Shown here piece after piece: positions 25,665 to 34,278 of a DNA stretch of 64,000 bases; position 1 is the first letter of the stretch; each line of letters begins with the position of its first letter. The notes under the pieces were generated by a model, which was not told the DNA's origin, made no database searches, and worked only from the letters and a program-made list of their open reading frames with translations. The DNA comes from Alphaproteobacteria bacterium (lineage in GTDB: Bacteria > Pseudomonadota > Alphaproteobacteria > Bin65), in assembly GCA_021776685.1 (NCBI GenBank), contig JAJFFJ010000044.1:37583-101582 (forward strand). The letters are read 5' to 3'. A program made the translations under genes and the position numbers.

Positions 25665-26645
25665 ATGGACGGCAGTCAGATTACCCTCGACGACCTGAGC
25701 AACGCGCCGGATCTCGATACGCTGACCGAGCGGTTGGCCGCCAAGGGCATGACCCCTGGCTGGATTCCGCGCGAGCAGCCGATCCTCTGGCCTGAGCCTA
25801 GCACCGACTTCACACCGGCACATTGGAAGTGGGGCGAGTGCAGGGCCGCGATGGATGGTGCTGGCAAGCTGATCGGCACCGATCTGGCCGAGCGCCGCAA
25901 CCTCATTCTCCGCAACCCGGTAGAAGGCAACGACGTCGCCACCGCGCGAACCCTGGTCAACGCCTATCAGACGATCCTGCCGGGCGAGGAAGCTCGCTCC
26001 CACCGCCACGCGCCTCATGCCTTGCGCGTGATCCTGGAATCAGAGGGCGCATGGTCGGTCGTTAACGGCGACAAGCACCCCATGAACACCGGCGATATCG
26101 TGTTGACCCCGGGCTGGTGCTGGCACGGCCACGGCCATGACGGCCAGGACCAGGCTTATTGGCTGGACGGCCTTGATGTGCCGATGGTGCACCTGATGGA
26201 GCCGATGTTTGTCGAAGAACACCCGGACGGCATGGAGCCGATTGAAAAGACCACGTCCGACTCGCCGTACCGCTTCACCTGGGACATGACCCAGTCGAAG
26301 CTGGACAAGGCGACACCGGACCCGGACGGATTTTTCGGCCGGCGCATCGCCTACGACACGTCGGACTCCATGCCCACAATCGGCATCTATGTGCAGCGCT
26401 GGGACGCCGGGTTCCAGGCCCGCCCCTACCGCTGCGCCGCCAACTTCGTCTACTGCGTCATGCAGGGCGAGGGCCGGTCGGTGATCGATGGCGAGACTGT
26501 GGACTGGTCATTCGGCGATACTTTCGTGGTGCCCATGTGGAAACGGGTCGAACATTCGGCGAGCCAGGATTCCGTGCTCTTTTCGATGACTGACGAGCAC
26601 GTCATGCGTTTCTGCAAATACTGGCGCTTTGAGGCGCTGGATTAG
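25665..26645 (+). CDS. Double-cupin protein, gentisate 1,2-dioxygenase-like
   Basis: A 326-residue cytoplasmic bicupin. The first cupin has the metal-binding pattern SHRHAPHALRVILE (about residues 110-124) and a further histidine in PGWCWHGHGHD (about 150). The second cupin (about 220-320) lacks the same histidine set, as in gentisate and 1-hydroxy-2-naphthoate dioxygenases. These enzymes open gentisate-type rings between carboxyl and hydroxyl groups. ATG 25665 is chosen since GGGAGGA (25654-25660) precedes it; an earlier start at 25590 has none. It is first in an operon running to 29744 with a secreted protein, a binding protein, a Rieske oxygenase and an SDR. Salicylyl-CoA hydroxylase at 57887 would yield the gentisyl intermediate, so a link is possible. 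Confidence 0.85.
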   Translation: MDGSQITLDDLSNAPDLDTLTERLAAKGMTPGWIPREQPILWPEPSTDFTPAHWKWGECRAAMDGAGKLIGTDLAERRNLILRNPVEGNDVATARTLVNAYQTILPGEEARSHRHAPHALRVILESEGAWSVVNGDKHPMNTGDIVLTPGWCWHGHGHDGQDQAYWLDGLDVPMVHLMEPMFVEEHPDGMEPIEKTTSDSPYRFTWDMTQSKLDKATPDPDGFFGRRIAYDTSDSMPTIGIYVQRWDAGFQARPYRCAANFVYCVMQGEGRSVIDGETVDWSFGDTFVVPMWKRVEHSASQDSVLFSMTDEHVMRFCKYWRFEALD

Positions 26646-26654
26646 GAGACGGCC

Positions 26655-27011
26655 ATGAAGAAACAGCTTTTCCTCATCGCGGCCTTCACTTTCCTGCCCC
26701 TGGCTGCAGCCAACGCTCTGCCGGGTCACTATTCGCTTGAGGCCTATACCACCTCCGGCAAGCGGCCCTTCGCTGGCTATTGGACCTACTACCAGCGCAT
26801 CTATGCGACGCGTCAGGTGCGCTACCTGCATCGCGTGACCCGCCGGCGGCTCCGGCACAGCCGCAAATACTGCAACGTCAATTTCCGGCTGAGCGATCGA
26901 AATCTCGCCTATATCCGCGCGCATCAGCGCCGCGGCCACCGCGTCACGATCAAGCGGTATCTGGGACACATAGGCGGCGCCCGCCGGTTCCGGACCATCT
27001 GCCAGCTCTAG
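26655..27011 (+). CDS. Small basic secreted protein, two-cysteine family (copy 2)
   Basis: A 118-residue protein with a signal peptide (MKKQLFLIAAFTFLPLAAAN, cleavage near NALP) and an arginine/tyrosine-rich mature part. It shares R-I-Y, K/R-Y-C-x-x-N, A-H-x-x-x-x-H-x-V and terminal C-x-L with the protein at 25145, so the pair are paralogues. The start is nine bases after the cupin stop, with TAGGAGAC as ribosome site overlapping that stop, so it is translated with the catabolic operon. A secreted protein of this type inside a cytoplasmic catabolic operon is unexpected. Function unknown. Confidence 0.8.
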   Translation: MKKQLFLIAAFTFLPLAAANALPGHYSLEAYTTSGKRPFAGYWTYYQRIYATRQVRYLHRVTRRRLRHSRKYCNVNFRLSDRNLAYIRAHQRRGHRVTIKRYLGHIGGARRFRTICQL

Positions 27012-27040
27012 TAACCGGTTTCCGGAAAAGGAGAAGCCCC

Positions 27041-27922
27041 ATGGCCCAGGCACTCACCCAGGTCAAAGTGTTCCCCACCGGCATGCGCCTGAACGAGTAT
27101 GTGGCGCTGGAAGAAGGCTACTTCGCCCAGGAAGGACTGGACGTGCAGATCCTGTGGGATGTGCTGCGCGGCCAGATGGTCCGCTGGGGCGATAATTACA
27201 AAGAAAGACCGCAGGACAAGCCATTCGTAGACGGCGAACAGACCATCGGCTCCGCCTGCGCGTGGGGCAGCATCTCCAATGCCGGCGCGGGCATGGGCAA
27301 ATTCGTGCCAGATGTTCATGTGGTTTCGCCCTGGGGCATTTTTGTGCGGCCGGACTCCCCGATCCAGAAACCGGAAGACCTGAAGAATGTGCCCATCGCC
27401 GTCGGTCTCCGCGCCGGCAGCCATTTCAATGTCCCATACCGACTGGAGAAGTATCTGCCGTTGGACCAGATCAAGCCCGTAAACGTGGGGGGCTTTGGTG
27501 CGCGACTGAAGGCGCTGGTGGACGGCGAGTTCGAGGCCGTAAGCCTGTTGCCGCCGCAACTGGACATGGCCGAACAACTGGGCATGCGGGCGGTCATCAC
27601 GGACGAGTTCAAGACACTCTGGTGGGTGGACGAGCGCTGGGACACCGAAACGCTGCGTGCCTATTTCAGGGCGCTTAACACAGCCGAGCAGGCAATCGCC
27701 GCGGAACCGGCGAAATTCCTGCACCTGTGGAAGCACTCCAACCCGCCGGAGTTCCAGGACCATGACTGGGACTACAGCAAATTCAGCCGCGGTGAACGTT
27801 TCGTCCACGCGCCGATTGAGCGCGCTGAGTTTGACGAGTGGGTCGCTGGCGTCGAACGCTGGAAAATGGACGACTTCCTCCAGGCGCGAGACTTCGAAAC
27901 CCTCGCCAGAACCGTAAGCTAG
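27041..27922 (+). CDS. ABC transporter substrate-binding-like protein, NMT1/THI5 type
   Basis: A 293-residue protein of the NMT1/SsuA/THI5-like binding fold. The first residues (MAQALTQVKVFPTGMRLNEY) go straight into the domain, so there is no signal peptide. NMT1 fold markers: YVALEEGYFAQEGLDVQIL (about 16-34) and DLKNVPIAVGLRAGSHFNVP (about 112-131). The lack of a signal suggests an enzyme or ligand sensor rather than a periplasmic binder, as for the 22231 protein. A good ribosome site AAAAGGAGAAG precedes ATG 27041. It is third in the operon and 11 bases upstream of a Rieske oxygenase gene. Confidence 0.78.
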   Translation: MAQALTQVKVFPTGMRLNEYVALEEGYFAQEGLDVQILWDVLRGQMVRWGDNYKERPQDKPFVDGEQTIGSACAWGSISNAGAGMGKFVPDVHVVSPWGIFVRPDSPIQKPEDLKNVPIAVGLRAGSHFNVPYRLEKYLPLDQIKPVNVGGFGARLKALVDGEFEAVSLLPPQLDMAEQLGMRAVITDEFKTLWWVDERWDTETLRAYFRALNTAEQAIAAEPAKFLHLWKHSNPPEFQDHDWDYSKFSRGERFVHAPIERAEFDEWVAGVERWKMDDFLQARDFETLARTVS

Positions 27923-27933
27923 GCAGCCTCCCG

Positions 27934-28968
27934 ATGACGGAACAGATGGTCACCGAGTATGTGCGCAATGCCTGGTACGCGGCCGCCTGGGCGGAGGAAC
28001 TGACGGACCAGCCGTTGCCGCGCACGCTGCTGGGCGAAAACGTGGTGCTGTTCCGTGGCGCCTCCGGCGTTATCGGCGCGCTCGAGGATATCTGTCCCCA
28101 TCGTATGGCGCCGCTCTCCCTGGGCGTGGTGGAAGGCGACAACCTGCGCTGCGGCTATCACGGGTTGTTGTTCGACTGCGCAGGCAAGTGCCAGGAAATC
28201 CCCGGCCAGGTGAATATTCCGCCCAAGGCCCACGCCCGGCACTTTCCGCTGGTGGAGCGGTGGCAACTGGCCTGGATCTGGATGGGCGAGCCTGACCGGG
28301 CCGACCCGGAGCTGATCCCCAACTGGTTCTGGTTGGACCATCCGGACTGGGACGACAGCCATGGCACCATCAAGTATGACTGCAATTATGCGCTGATTGT
28401 CGACAACCTGATTGATCTCTCGCACACCACCTTCACCCATAAGGGAACCATTGGCACCGAAGATGTGGCCAAGACGCCGATCCTCTCTGAGCGGCGCAAT
28501 GGCGCGGTTTATGTGGAGCGGGTGATGACCCAGACCGAGCCATCACCCTTCTACAAGAAGGCTGGCGGCTTTACGGGCAAGGTCGATCGCTGGCAGAAAA
28601 TCACCTATGCGCCGCCGGGCGATATGGTGATCGATGCAGGCGCCGTGCCGGCCGGCAGCAACGATCCAAACCAGGGCATCGACACGCGCATCATTGGCTA
28701 TCTGACGCCGGAGACTGACACCACTGTCTTCCATTTCTGGGCCTTTGCCCGGGACTTCGCTCTGGGTGATGACACGGTGACATCGATGATCGCCGATCAG
28801 ATCGAGATCACCTTCAACGAGGACAAGGCGCTGCTGGACGGGCAACAGCGCAACATCGATGCCACGCCTGGCCGCAAGCTGTTGGACAACAACGCCGATG
28901 CGGGTGTCGTCCTCTGCCGCAAGCTGCTCGACGAGCGGCTCGCCGCCGATCAGGCTGACCCGGCGTGA
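27934..28968 (+). CDS. Rieske non-heme iron oxygenase, VanA-like (copy 2)
   Basis: A 344-residue single-polypeptide ring oxygenase. Rieske ligands C54, H56, C73 and H76 (CPHRMAP...CGYHGLL) are intact, and the catalytic iron site is DNLIDLSHTTFTH. It shares the N-terminal block Y-V-x-N-A-W-Y-A-A with the copy at 20202 and is of the same length class as vanillate O-demethylase oxygenase. The stop overlaps the next start by four bases (GTGA at 28965-28968), so it is translationally coupled to the SDR. No reductase gene is nearby. Substrate likely an aromatic ether or aromatic acid. Confidence 0.9.
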   Translation: MTEQMVTEYVRNAWYAAAWAEELTDQPLPRTLLGENVVLFRGASGVIGALEDICPHRMAPLSLGVVEGDNLRCGYHGLLFDCAGKCQEIPGQVNIPPKAHARHFPLVERWQLAWIWMGEPDRADPELIPNWFWLDHPDWDDSHGTIKYDCNYALIVDNLIDLSHTTFTHKGTIGTEDVAKTPILSERRNGAVYVERVMTQTEPSPFYKKAGGFTGKVDRWQKITYAPPGDMVIDAGAVPAGSNDPNQGIDTRIIGYLTPETDTTVFHFWAFARDFALGDDTVTSMIADQIEITFNEDKALLDGQQRNIDATPGRKLLDNNADAGVVLCRKLLDERLAADQADPA

Positions 28969-29744
28969 GCATCAAGGACATTGCACCACCGGACCTCCAA
29001 GGCCGCACAGTAATCGTCACTGGCGGCGGTCAAGGCATAGGCGAGGCCTATTCACACGCGTTCGCCGAGGCTGGCTGCAAGGTGGTCGTCGCCGACATCA
29101 ACGGCGACAACGCATCGAAAGTCGCGCGGGAGATCGCCGGGAACACGGATCAGGCAATCGGGATCGAAACCGACATTTCCGACGAAGCGGAAACCCAGGA
29201 GATGGCCAGTGCCGCGCTCGCCGCCTTTGGCCGCATCGATGTGCTGATCAACAACGCTGCGCTTTATACAACGGTGACCCGGGCGATCTTCGACGAGCTA
29301 CCGCTGGACGAGTGGCGTCGGGTCATGGATGTGAACGTGACGGGCACTTTCCTGTGCGCCCGCGCGGTTCTGCCTGCCATGCGCAAGCAGAACTGGGGAC
29401 GAATCGTCAATGTCTCGTCCAGCACCGTGGCGATGGGCCGCCCGGCCTTCCTGCACTATGTGACGTCCAAAGCAGCGGTCGTCGGCATGACCCGGTCGAT
29501 GGCGCGCGAGATTGGCGTCGACGGCATCACGGTCAACTGCATCATGCCAGGCCTGACCGAGACGGGCATCGACGCGAGCGGAGTCGACGAGGACACCCGC
29601 GACCTGATCGTACGCATGCAAGCAATCCCGCGGCGGGAAGTTCCACAAGATCTGGTTGGCACCCTGCTCTACCTCGCGTCAGAGGCAAGTGGGTTTGTCA
29701 CGGGGCAGACCATCGCGGTGGATGGCGGCACGATCCATCTCTGA
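28965..29744 (+). CDS. Short-chain dehydrogenase/reductase (SDR)
   Basis: A 259-residue classical SDR starting with GTG. Cofactor motif TGGGQGIGEA (about residues 19-28), NNAALY (about 93-98), and the catalytic Ser-Tyr-Lys set in VNVSSS and HYVTSK (about 146-170). The C-terminal DGGTIHL ending is typical. An acidic residue after the second strand (VVVADINGDN) predicts NAD over NADP. It overlaps the Rieske gene by four bases and is followed by a terminator, so it ends the operon. It may oxidise a cis-diol or hydroxyacyl product, which is inference. Confidence 0.9.
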   Translation: MSIKDIAPPDLQGRTVIVTGGGQGIGEAYSHAFAEAGCKVVVADINGDNASKVAREIAGNTDQAIGIETDISDEAETQEMASAALAAFGRIDVLINNAALYTTVTRAIFDELPLDEWRRVMDVNVTGTFLCARAVLPAMRKQNWGRIVNVSSSTVAMGRPAFLHYVTSKAAVVGMTRSMAREIGVDGITVNCIMPGLTETGIDASGVDEDTRDLIVRMQAIPRREVPQDLVGTLLYLASEASGFVTGQTIAVDGGTIHL

Positions 29745-29748
29745 CCAT

Positions 29749-29771
29749 CGGCTCCGGCTGGGGCCGTTTTT
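29749..29771 (+). terminator. Rho-independent terminator ending the 25665-29744 operon
   Basis: CGGCTCC (29749-29755), loop GGCT and GGGGCCG (29760-29766) pair with one wobble, followed by five T residues. It begins four bases after the SDR stop codon. Confidence 0.82.
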
Positions 29772-29780
29772 GGGCGCCGT

Positions 29781-30122
29781 CTAGCGGGTTACCTGTCGGT
29801 GAACTTGGTCCATCCGCTTTTTGCCCAAAGGTCCGCCGCGATAGTTGATCCGCAACGGGCGCGCCGCGCCAGCATGGAAAAAACAGGTCATCAACCGCTT
29901 TGTGGGACCCTGATCGTAGGTCAACGTAAGCGCTATGACACGACGGCCATTCAATGAACGCGCGTTGCTGTCCGCGTCATCCACCTTTGCCCGCGCTTCG
30001 TTTTTCGTCAGTTCTGACAGCGCTGCCCGGCAATAGCGTTCCTCGGGGCTGCGGCGCTCGACAACGCTGCAGGCCGCAGCCAGCACAGACAAAAGCACAA
30101 TCACAAAAGCGGATCGTTTCAT
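29781..30122 (-). CDS. Small lipoprotein, paralogue of the next gene
   Basis: A 113-residue protein with a signal and lipobox LAAAC near residues 14-18, predicting a lipid-anchored envelope protein. The mature region includes YCRAALSEL, SLNGRRVIALTLTY and LMTCFFHAG. It aligns with the lipoprotein at 30169: A-D-x-N-x-x-S-L/G-x-G-R-R, then K-L/M-x-x-C and A/V-x-A/G-G, with two matching cysteines. Ribosome site GGGGG precedes the ATG. It is 46 bases downstream of its paralogue on the same strand. No family recognised. Confidence 0.72.
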   Translation of the reverse strand: MKRSAFVIVLLSVLAAACSVVERRSPEERYCRAALSELTKNEARAKVDDADSNARSLNGRRVIALTLTYDQGPTKRLMTCFFHAGAARPLRINYRGGPLGKKRMDQVHRQVTR

Positions 30123-30168
30123 ATTACCCCCTCAGGCCTGCCGTCAGCACACGCGTGGTGCCCGCCGC

Positions 30169-30621
30169 CTATTTTTTCCGTTTGCTGGACGGTCCGATGG
30201 TGAATCGGCCAAGGTTTGGCGGCGACGGCAGCCGCTTGCGAAAAGCGGCGCCTGCATCACGGTGTTCACGAACGGCCTGGTTGATGGCCGCAAGATCTTT
30301 GCCCGTTACCTGCCTTTTGCCAAGGATGATTGAAACCGCGTCCGGGCCACCTCGGGCGACATAGGCGCATTCCATCTTCTGCCGTTGATTGGCGACCGTC
30401 ACATCCATGGTGACCACCCTCAGCCTGCGGCCACCCAAATTCCGGTCCGCAATGGCCTTTGACCACACTTCAACGGGCTGTCCCGCGGGCACGATCCGGC
30501 CGAGCACGGAGACGCAGTGGTTGGGCGGGCTCAGCGCGCCAAGCGCGGTCTGCGCGCAGCCGGCAAGCATTACCAGCGCCACAGGTGTCAGAAGAGATGC
30601 AAGGCGCGATGCCCGGGGCAT
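30169..30621 (-). CDS. Small lipoprotein with two conserved cysteines
   Basis: A 150-residue lipoprotein. The start at 30621 (MPRASRLASLLTPVALVMLA) gives a compact signal and lipobox LAGC near residue 21; upstream frame to 30774 adds residues with no signal features. Mature region: NHCVSVLGRIVPAG, GRRLRVVTMDVTV and QKMECAYVARGG, then a basic tail ending KRKK. It is the upstream member of a tandem paralogous pair with 29781. Function unknown; envelope location is predicted. Confidence 0.7.
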   Translation of the reverse strand: MPRASRLASLLTPVALVMLAGCAQTALGALSPPNHCVSVLGRIVPAGQPVEVWSKAIADRNLGGRRLRVVTMDVTVANQRQKMECAYVARGGPDAVSIILGKRQVTGKDLAAINQAVREHRDAGAAFRKRLPSPPNLGRFTIGPSSKRKK

Positions 30622-30872
30622 ATAAATCTCCGTCAGCGGAAACAGGAACCGGTCCAACCGGTGGACCTGCGGCCAATATGGCACAAAACCCCCAGCTGCC
30701 ATACCGAAAGTCAGACCAAATCCCCTCACATCGCGCAGAAAACTCCAATGTCCCGCCAATCCGCGGCAAGCCACAAATAACCGGCCAACTCCATGGTTTG
30801 TTAACCAACTTTCGAAATCATTGCTGATGCCCGGGGAGGCCGTGATATCTTCCCCCGGTTGGGAGAAGATAT

Positions 30873-32510
30873 ATGGATACCAGTTACTCGGATCGCGGCG
30901 TCAGGGACGCGTCGGCGACGGTTGAGGCGCCGGACAATACGGGCGCCCCCGCCGAAGACATCAGCATGCGGACCTGGATGGACACCCTGGAAGACGCCGG
31001 CCAGTTACGCCGGGTCAGCGCCAAGGTGGACTGGGACCTGGAAATCGCTGCCATTGCGCGCGTGAATATCGCCAAGCAGGGGCCAGGGCTGGTGTTCAAC
31101 AACATCCGCGACCACGAATCGACCACCGGCACGCGCTTCTTCACCTGTGGCATCAGCAACAAGACGCAGATTCGGCTGATGCTGGGCCTGCCCGAAGACG
31201 CCACGGACAAGCAGGTGGTGCGGCATCTGAAAGACCGGTATCGCGAGCCGATGCCGCCTGTCGTCGTGCCCAGCGGCCCCACCAAGGAGAATATCGTCAA
31301 GGGCGATGATATCGACCTGTGGCAGTTCCCCACCGTGCGCTGGCATGAATCCGACGGCGGCCGCTTCATCGACACTTTCTGCGGCGTCATCACCCAAGAC
31401 CCGGAAACCCGCAGGGACAATATCGGCCTCTATCGCGGCCAGGTGCTGGATCGCAACAAGATCGGCAAGCTGCTCGTCCCCACCCAGGGCTGGGGCGACC
31501 ATTTTATGAAATACTCGGAGCGTCCGTCCGAGAACGCCATGCCTGTGGCCGTCGCCCATGGCTGGCATGACGTGCTGCCCTTCTGCGCCGGCAGCCCCTT
31601 CCCCAAGAGCGTTTGCGAGTGGGATATGATGGGCGCCATCCTCGGCCAACCGGTGGAACTGGTCGAGTGTGAGACCGTGCCATTGCGCGTGCCGGCATCA
31701 ACGGAAATCGTCGTCGAAGGCTGGATCGACCCCGACCCGGCGACCTGGGAGATGGAAGGCCCGTTCGCCGACTATCCCGGCTATCTGGGCGGCAAGCCCA
31801 GCCCGAAACCGGTGCTGCAGGTCACCGCCATCACCCACCGCAATGACCCAGTCCTGCGCGGCGCTCTGGAAGGCGCCCGGCCCGGCTTCCCGAGCGAAGA
31901 CTCACTGCTCTGCTGCTACAGCTGGTCCGCCATCGCCTGGAATGTGCTGCAGGACGCGGGCGTCTCGGGTGTCACCGATGTCTGGATGCCGCCGGTCTCA
32001 ACGGGCGTGAACATAATCGTCCAGATCAACAAAAAATATCGCGGCCAGGCCCAGCAGATCGGCACCGCCCTCTGGGGCACGTCGATGGGTCAGTGGTTCT
32101 TCAAGAATGTGATCGTGGTCGAGGAAGACATCGACATCCGCGACTGGGAATCCGTCGAGTGGGCCATCGCCTTCCGCGTCAACGCCGGGCGCGACGATGT
32201 CTGGCTCGTCGGCCCGACCTTCGGCTCGCCGCTCGATCCCTCCACATTTCCGGAGGACCGGAGTGTACCGGAATATGGCAGCGGCAAGTGGACCCGCATG
32301 CTGATCGACGCCACGCGCAGCTGGGAACACCCCCGCAATCCGGACTGGGACAACAACCGCTGGCCGGAACTCAACAAGATCAATCCGGAGCTGGAGGCGA
32401 AAGTCGCTGCCCGCTGGGTCGAATACGGCATCACCCCCGACTACCTGACCGACGAGCAACGCGAGATGCTGACGATGGTCGAGCTCAAGAAGCGGCTGAA
32501 AGAGGTCTAG
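30873..32510 (+). CDS. UbiD-family decarboxylase-like protein (copy 1)
   Basis: A 545-residue cytoplasmic UbiD-superfamily protein. These enzymes use prenylated FMN for reversible decarboxylation of aromatic or unsaturated acids. The catalytic glutamate/acid motif reads MEGPFADYPGYLG (about residues 297-309): the first glutamate is kept, while the second acidic position is aspartate rather than the usual glutamate. The arginine-containing block RGALEGARPGFPSEDS follows near 330. A 30-residue acidic, flexible N-terminal segment is extra. Ribosome site GGGAGAAG precedes the start. No UbiX-type flavin prenyltransferase is in the window. A second, more divergent UbiD protein is at 36630. Confidence 0.85.
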   Translation: MDTSYSDRGVRDASATVEAPDNTGAPAEDISMRTWMDTLEDAGQLRRVSAKVDWDLEIAAIARVNIAKQGPGLVFNNIRDHESTTGTRFFTCGISNKTQIRLMLGLPEDATDKQVVRHLKDRYREPMPPVVVPSGPTKENIVKGDDIDLWQFPTVRWHESDGGRFIDTFCGVITQDPETRRDNIGLYRGQVLDRNKIGKLLVPTQGWGDHFMKYSERPSENAMPVAVAHGWHDVLPFCAGSPFPKSVCEWDMMGAILGQPVELVECETVPLRVPASTEIVVEGWIDPDPATWEMEGPFADYPGYLGGKPSPKPVLQVTAITHRNDPVLRGALEGARPGFPSEDSLLCCYSWSAIAWNVLQDAGVSGVTDVWMPPVSTGVNIIVQINKKYRGQAQQIGTALWGTSMGQWFFKNVIVVEEDIDIRDWESVEWAIAFRVNAGRDDVWLVGPTFGSPLDPSTFPEDRSVPEYGSGKWTRMLIDATRSWEHPRNPDWDNNRWPELNKINPELEAKVAARWVEYGITPDYLTDEQREMLTMVELKKRLKEV

Positions 32511-32513
32511 CGC

Positions 32514-33173
32514 CTACCTCGCTCTCACCGGCGAAAACGGCGCGGGCACGCAGATATAATTCTCCATATCGCGCACCAGCGGACCGACTTTTCCTGAATA
32601 TTCACCCCGCTCCGGGTGCTTGGCAGAGATGGCGCGCTGCTCCATGCGCTGGTCAGCAGAATCATAGCCCCAGATGTGGACGAAGTTGTTCAACGGACCG
32701 ACTTCCGAATGCATCACGGCCAGCGGATCGCCCTGGGCTTCGCGCAACATGGGGAGGCCAAGGTTTTCGTAGGCATCCATCATTTTTGGCATGCCGCCTG
32801 GATTCAGGGTGTAACTGCGGATTTCGATGACGCCCGCATTGACCGCCTCAGGGGCGACATTCTTGATCGGTGAGAACGGAGCGGCGATGCAGACCTTGTT
32901 CTGCATCTGCTTGAGAAGCGGCAAGGCAGCGCTCAGATATTTCGGCCATTCCGGATGGGCCGCCAGTTCGGCGCGGCGCTTGTCCCGGTCGGCGAAACTT
33001 TTATAGCCCCACAAATGAATGAAACTGTTGAGCGGGCCGATTTCGGTGTGCATGGCCATCAGCAGGTTGCCGAGAATCGGTGTCTGAACCGGCAAGCCGT
33101 ATTCCTGATAGATGTCGTAGAATTTCGGGATCGTCCCCGTTTCCAACTGGTACTGCCGCATCTCGATGAGCAT
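32514..33173 (-). CDS. NIPSNAP-family protein with two tandem domains
   Basis: A 219-residue protein made of two similar dimeric alpha-beta barrel (NIPSNAP) domains, at about 1-103 and 113-215. Each opens with I-E-x-R-x-Y-x-L and carries H-x-E-x-G-P-L-N-x-F-x-H-x-W-G-Y, then ends in a C-I/V-x-x-P-F-S-P segment, so it arose by internal duplication. Bacterial NIPSNAP proteins often sit in catabolic operons, but activity is unproven. It is the last gene of a minus-strand operon with a MetE-like and a membrane protein. Confidence 0.85.
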   Translation of the reverse strand: MLIEMRQYQLETGTIPKFYDIYQEYGLPVQTPILGNLLMAMHTEIGPLNSFIHLWGYKSFADRDKRRAELAAHPEWPKYLSAALPLLKQMQNKVCIAAPFSPIKNVAPEAVNAGVIEIRSYTLNPGGMPKMMDAYENLGLPMLREAQGDPLAVMHSEVGPLNNFVHIWGYDSADQRMEQRAISAKHPERGEYSGKVGPLVRDMENYICVPAPFSPVRAR

Positions 33174-33185
33174 GCGTTCCTCCTC

Positions 33186-34274
33186 CTAACCCCAGATTTC
33201 GGCCGCCACCTGGGCGACCAACGCCAGTTTGGCACGCTCATCCGCTTCCGTCACCGGATTGCCGCCTGCAGAAGACGCAAAGCCGCATTGCGGACTCAGC
33301 GCGAGCCGTTCCAGCGGCACGAATTGCGCCGCTTCTTCGACCCGCCTTTTCAACAGGTCGGTGGATTCCAGCTCGCCCGCCTTGGTCGTCACCAGACCCA
33401 GCACCACCAACTTGTCATCGCTCATGGCCGCCAGCGGTTCAAAACCGCCGGCGCGGTCACTGTCATATTCCAGGAAGAATGCGTCCACGTGCAGTCCGCC
33501 GAACAACAACTCGGCCACCGGGGCATAGCCACCCTCGGCCATCCACTGGCCCTTGTAGTTGCCGCGGCAGAGATGCATGCCGACGGTCATGTTGCCCGGC
33601 CGGTCAGCGAGCGCCTCGTTGACCAGCGCCACATAGCGCTTCAGCAGGTTGGCCGGATCATCGCCCCGCGCCGCCACCTGCGCCTGCACCGCCGGATCAC
33701 ACAACATGGCGATCGGCACCTCGTCCAACTGGACGTAAGTGCATCCTAAGGATTCAAGCTCATTCAGCTCCTGCTGATAGAGGTGCGCCAGATCGGCGAA
33801 ATAGGTTTCGATATCCGGGTAGGCGTCCTTCGATACCGCGTCGTCGCCACGCCAGAAATGCATCGCCGTGGGCGACGGCATGGTCGCCTTCGGGGTGCGG
33901 TCCGTATGCTGACGGACAAAGTTGAACTCGTGGGTGGTGACGCCGGCCAACCGCTGCACCCGCCGTTCCGCATAGGGACAGTGCCAGGCCGAATGGGCGC
34001 CGCTGAACTCGAACAGCGACGGCGCGGTGGTCAGCCCGTCGATGGCCTCCACAAACCCCAGGAACCAGGAGCCGCGCCGAAACTCGCCGTCGGTGATGGC
34101 CTGCATGCCGGCTTCTTCCTGGAGGCGAATGGCGTCGATGATGGCGCCATCCAGAGTTTCCTCGAGGAGGAGCGTGTCGATCTCGCCGGCGGCATGCTGG
34201 CGGAACGCATTCTTGAGTGGCTGAGGCCGGAGCAAACTGCCGATATGTTCCGCCCGGAAGGGATGTGCGCGCAT
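33186..34274 (-). CDS. MetE C-terminal-domain-like zinc methyltransferase (copy 2)
   Basis: A 362-residue relative of cobalamin-independent methionine synthase C-terminal domain. Zinc ligands are in GMHLCRGN (H-x-C), FFLEYDS (Glu) and SPQCGF (Cys), the same as in the protein at 14339, with which it shares F-R-x-E-H-I-G-S, TDGEFRR and LDEVPIAM-type blocks. There is no folate-binding N-terminal half. The start is ATG 34274, five bases downstream of the membrane protein gene on the same strand, so both are in one operon. Acceptor and donor are unknown. Confidence 0.8.
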   Translation of the reverse strand: MRAHPFRAEHIGSLLRPQPLKNAFRQHAAGEIDTLLLEETLDGAIIDAIRLQEEAGMQAITDGEFRRGSWFLGFVEAIDGLTTAPSLFEFSGAHSAWHCPYAERRVQRLAGVTTHEFNFVRQHTDRTPKATMPSPTAMHFWRGDDAVSKDAYPDIETYFADLAHLYQQELNELESLGCTYVQLDEVPIAMLCDPAVQAQVAARGDDPANLLKRYVALVNEALADRPGNMTVGMHLCRGNYKGQWMAEGGYAPVAELLFGGLHVDAFFLEYDSDRAGGFEPLAAMSDDKLVVLGLVTTKAGELESTDLLKRRVEEAAQFVPLERLALSPQCGFASSAGGNPVTEADERAKLALVAQVAAEIWG

Positions 34275-34278
34275 GGCT

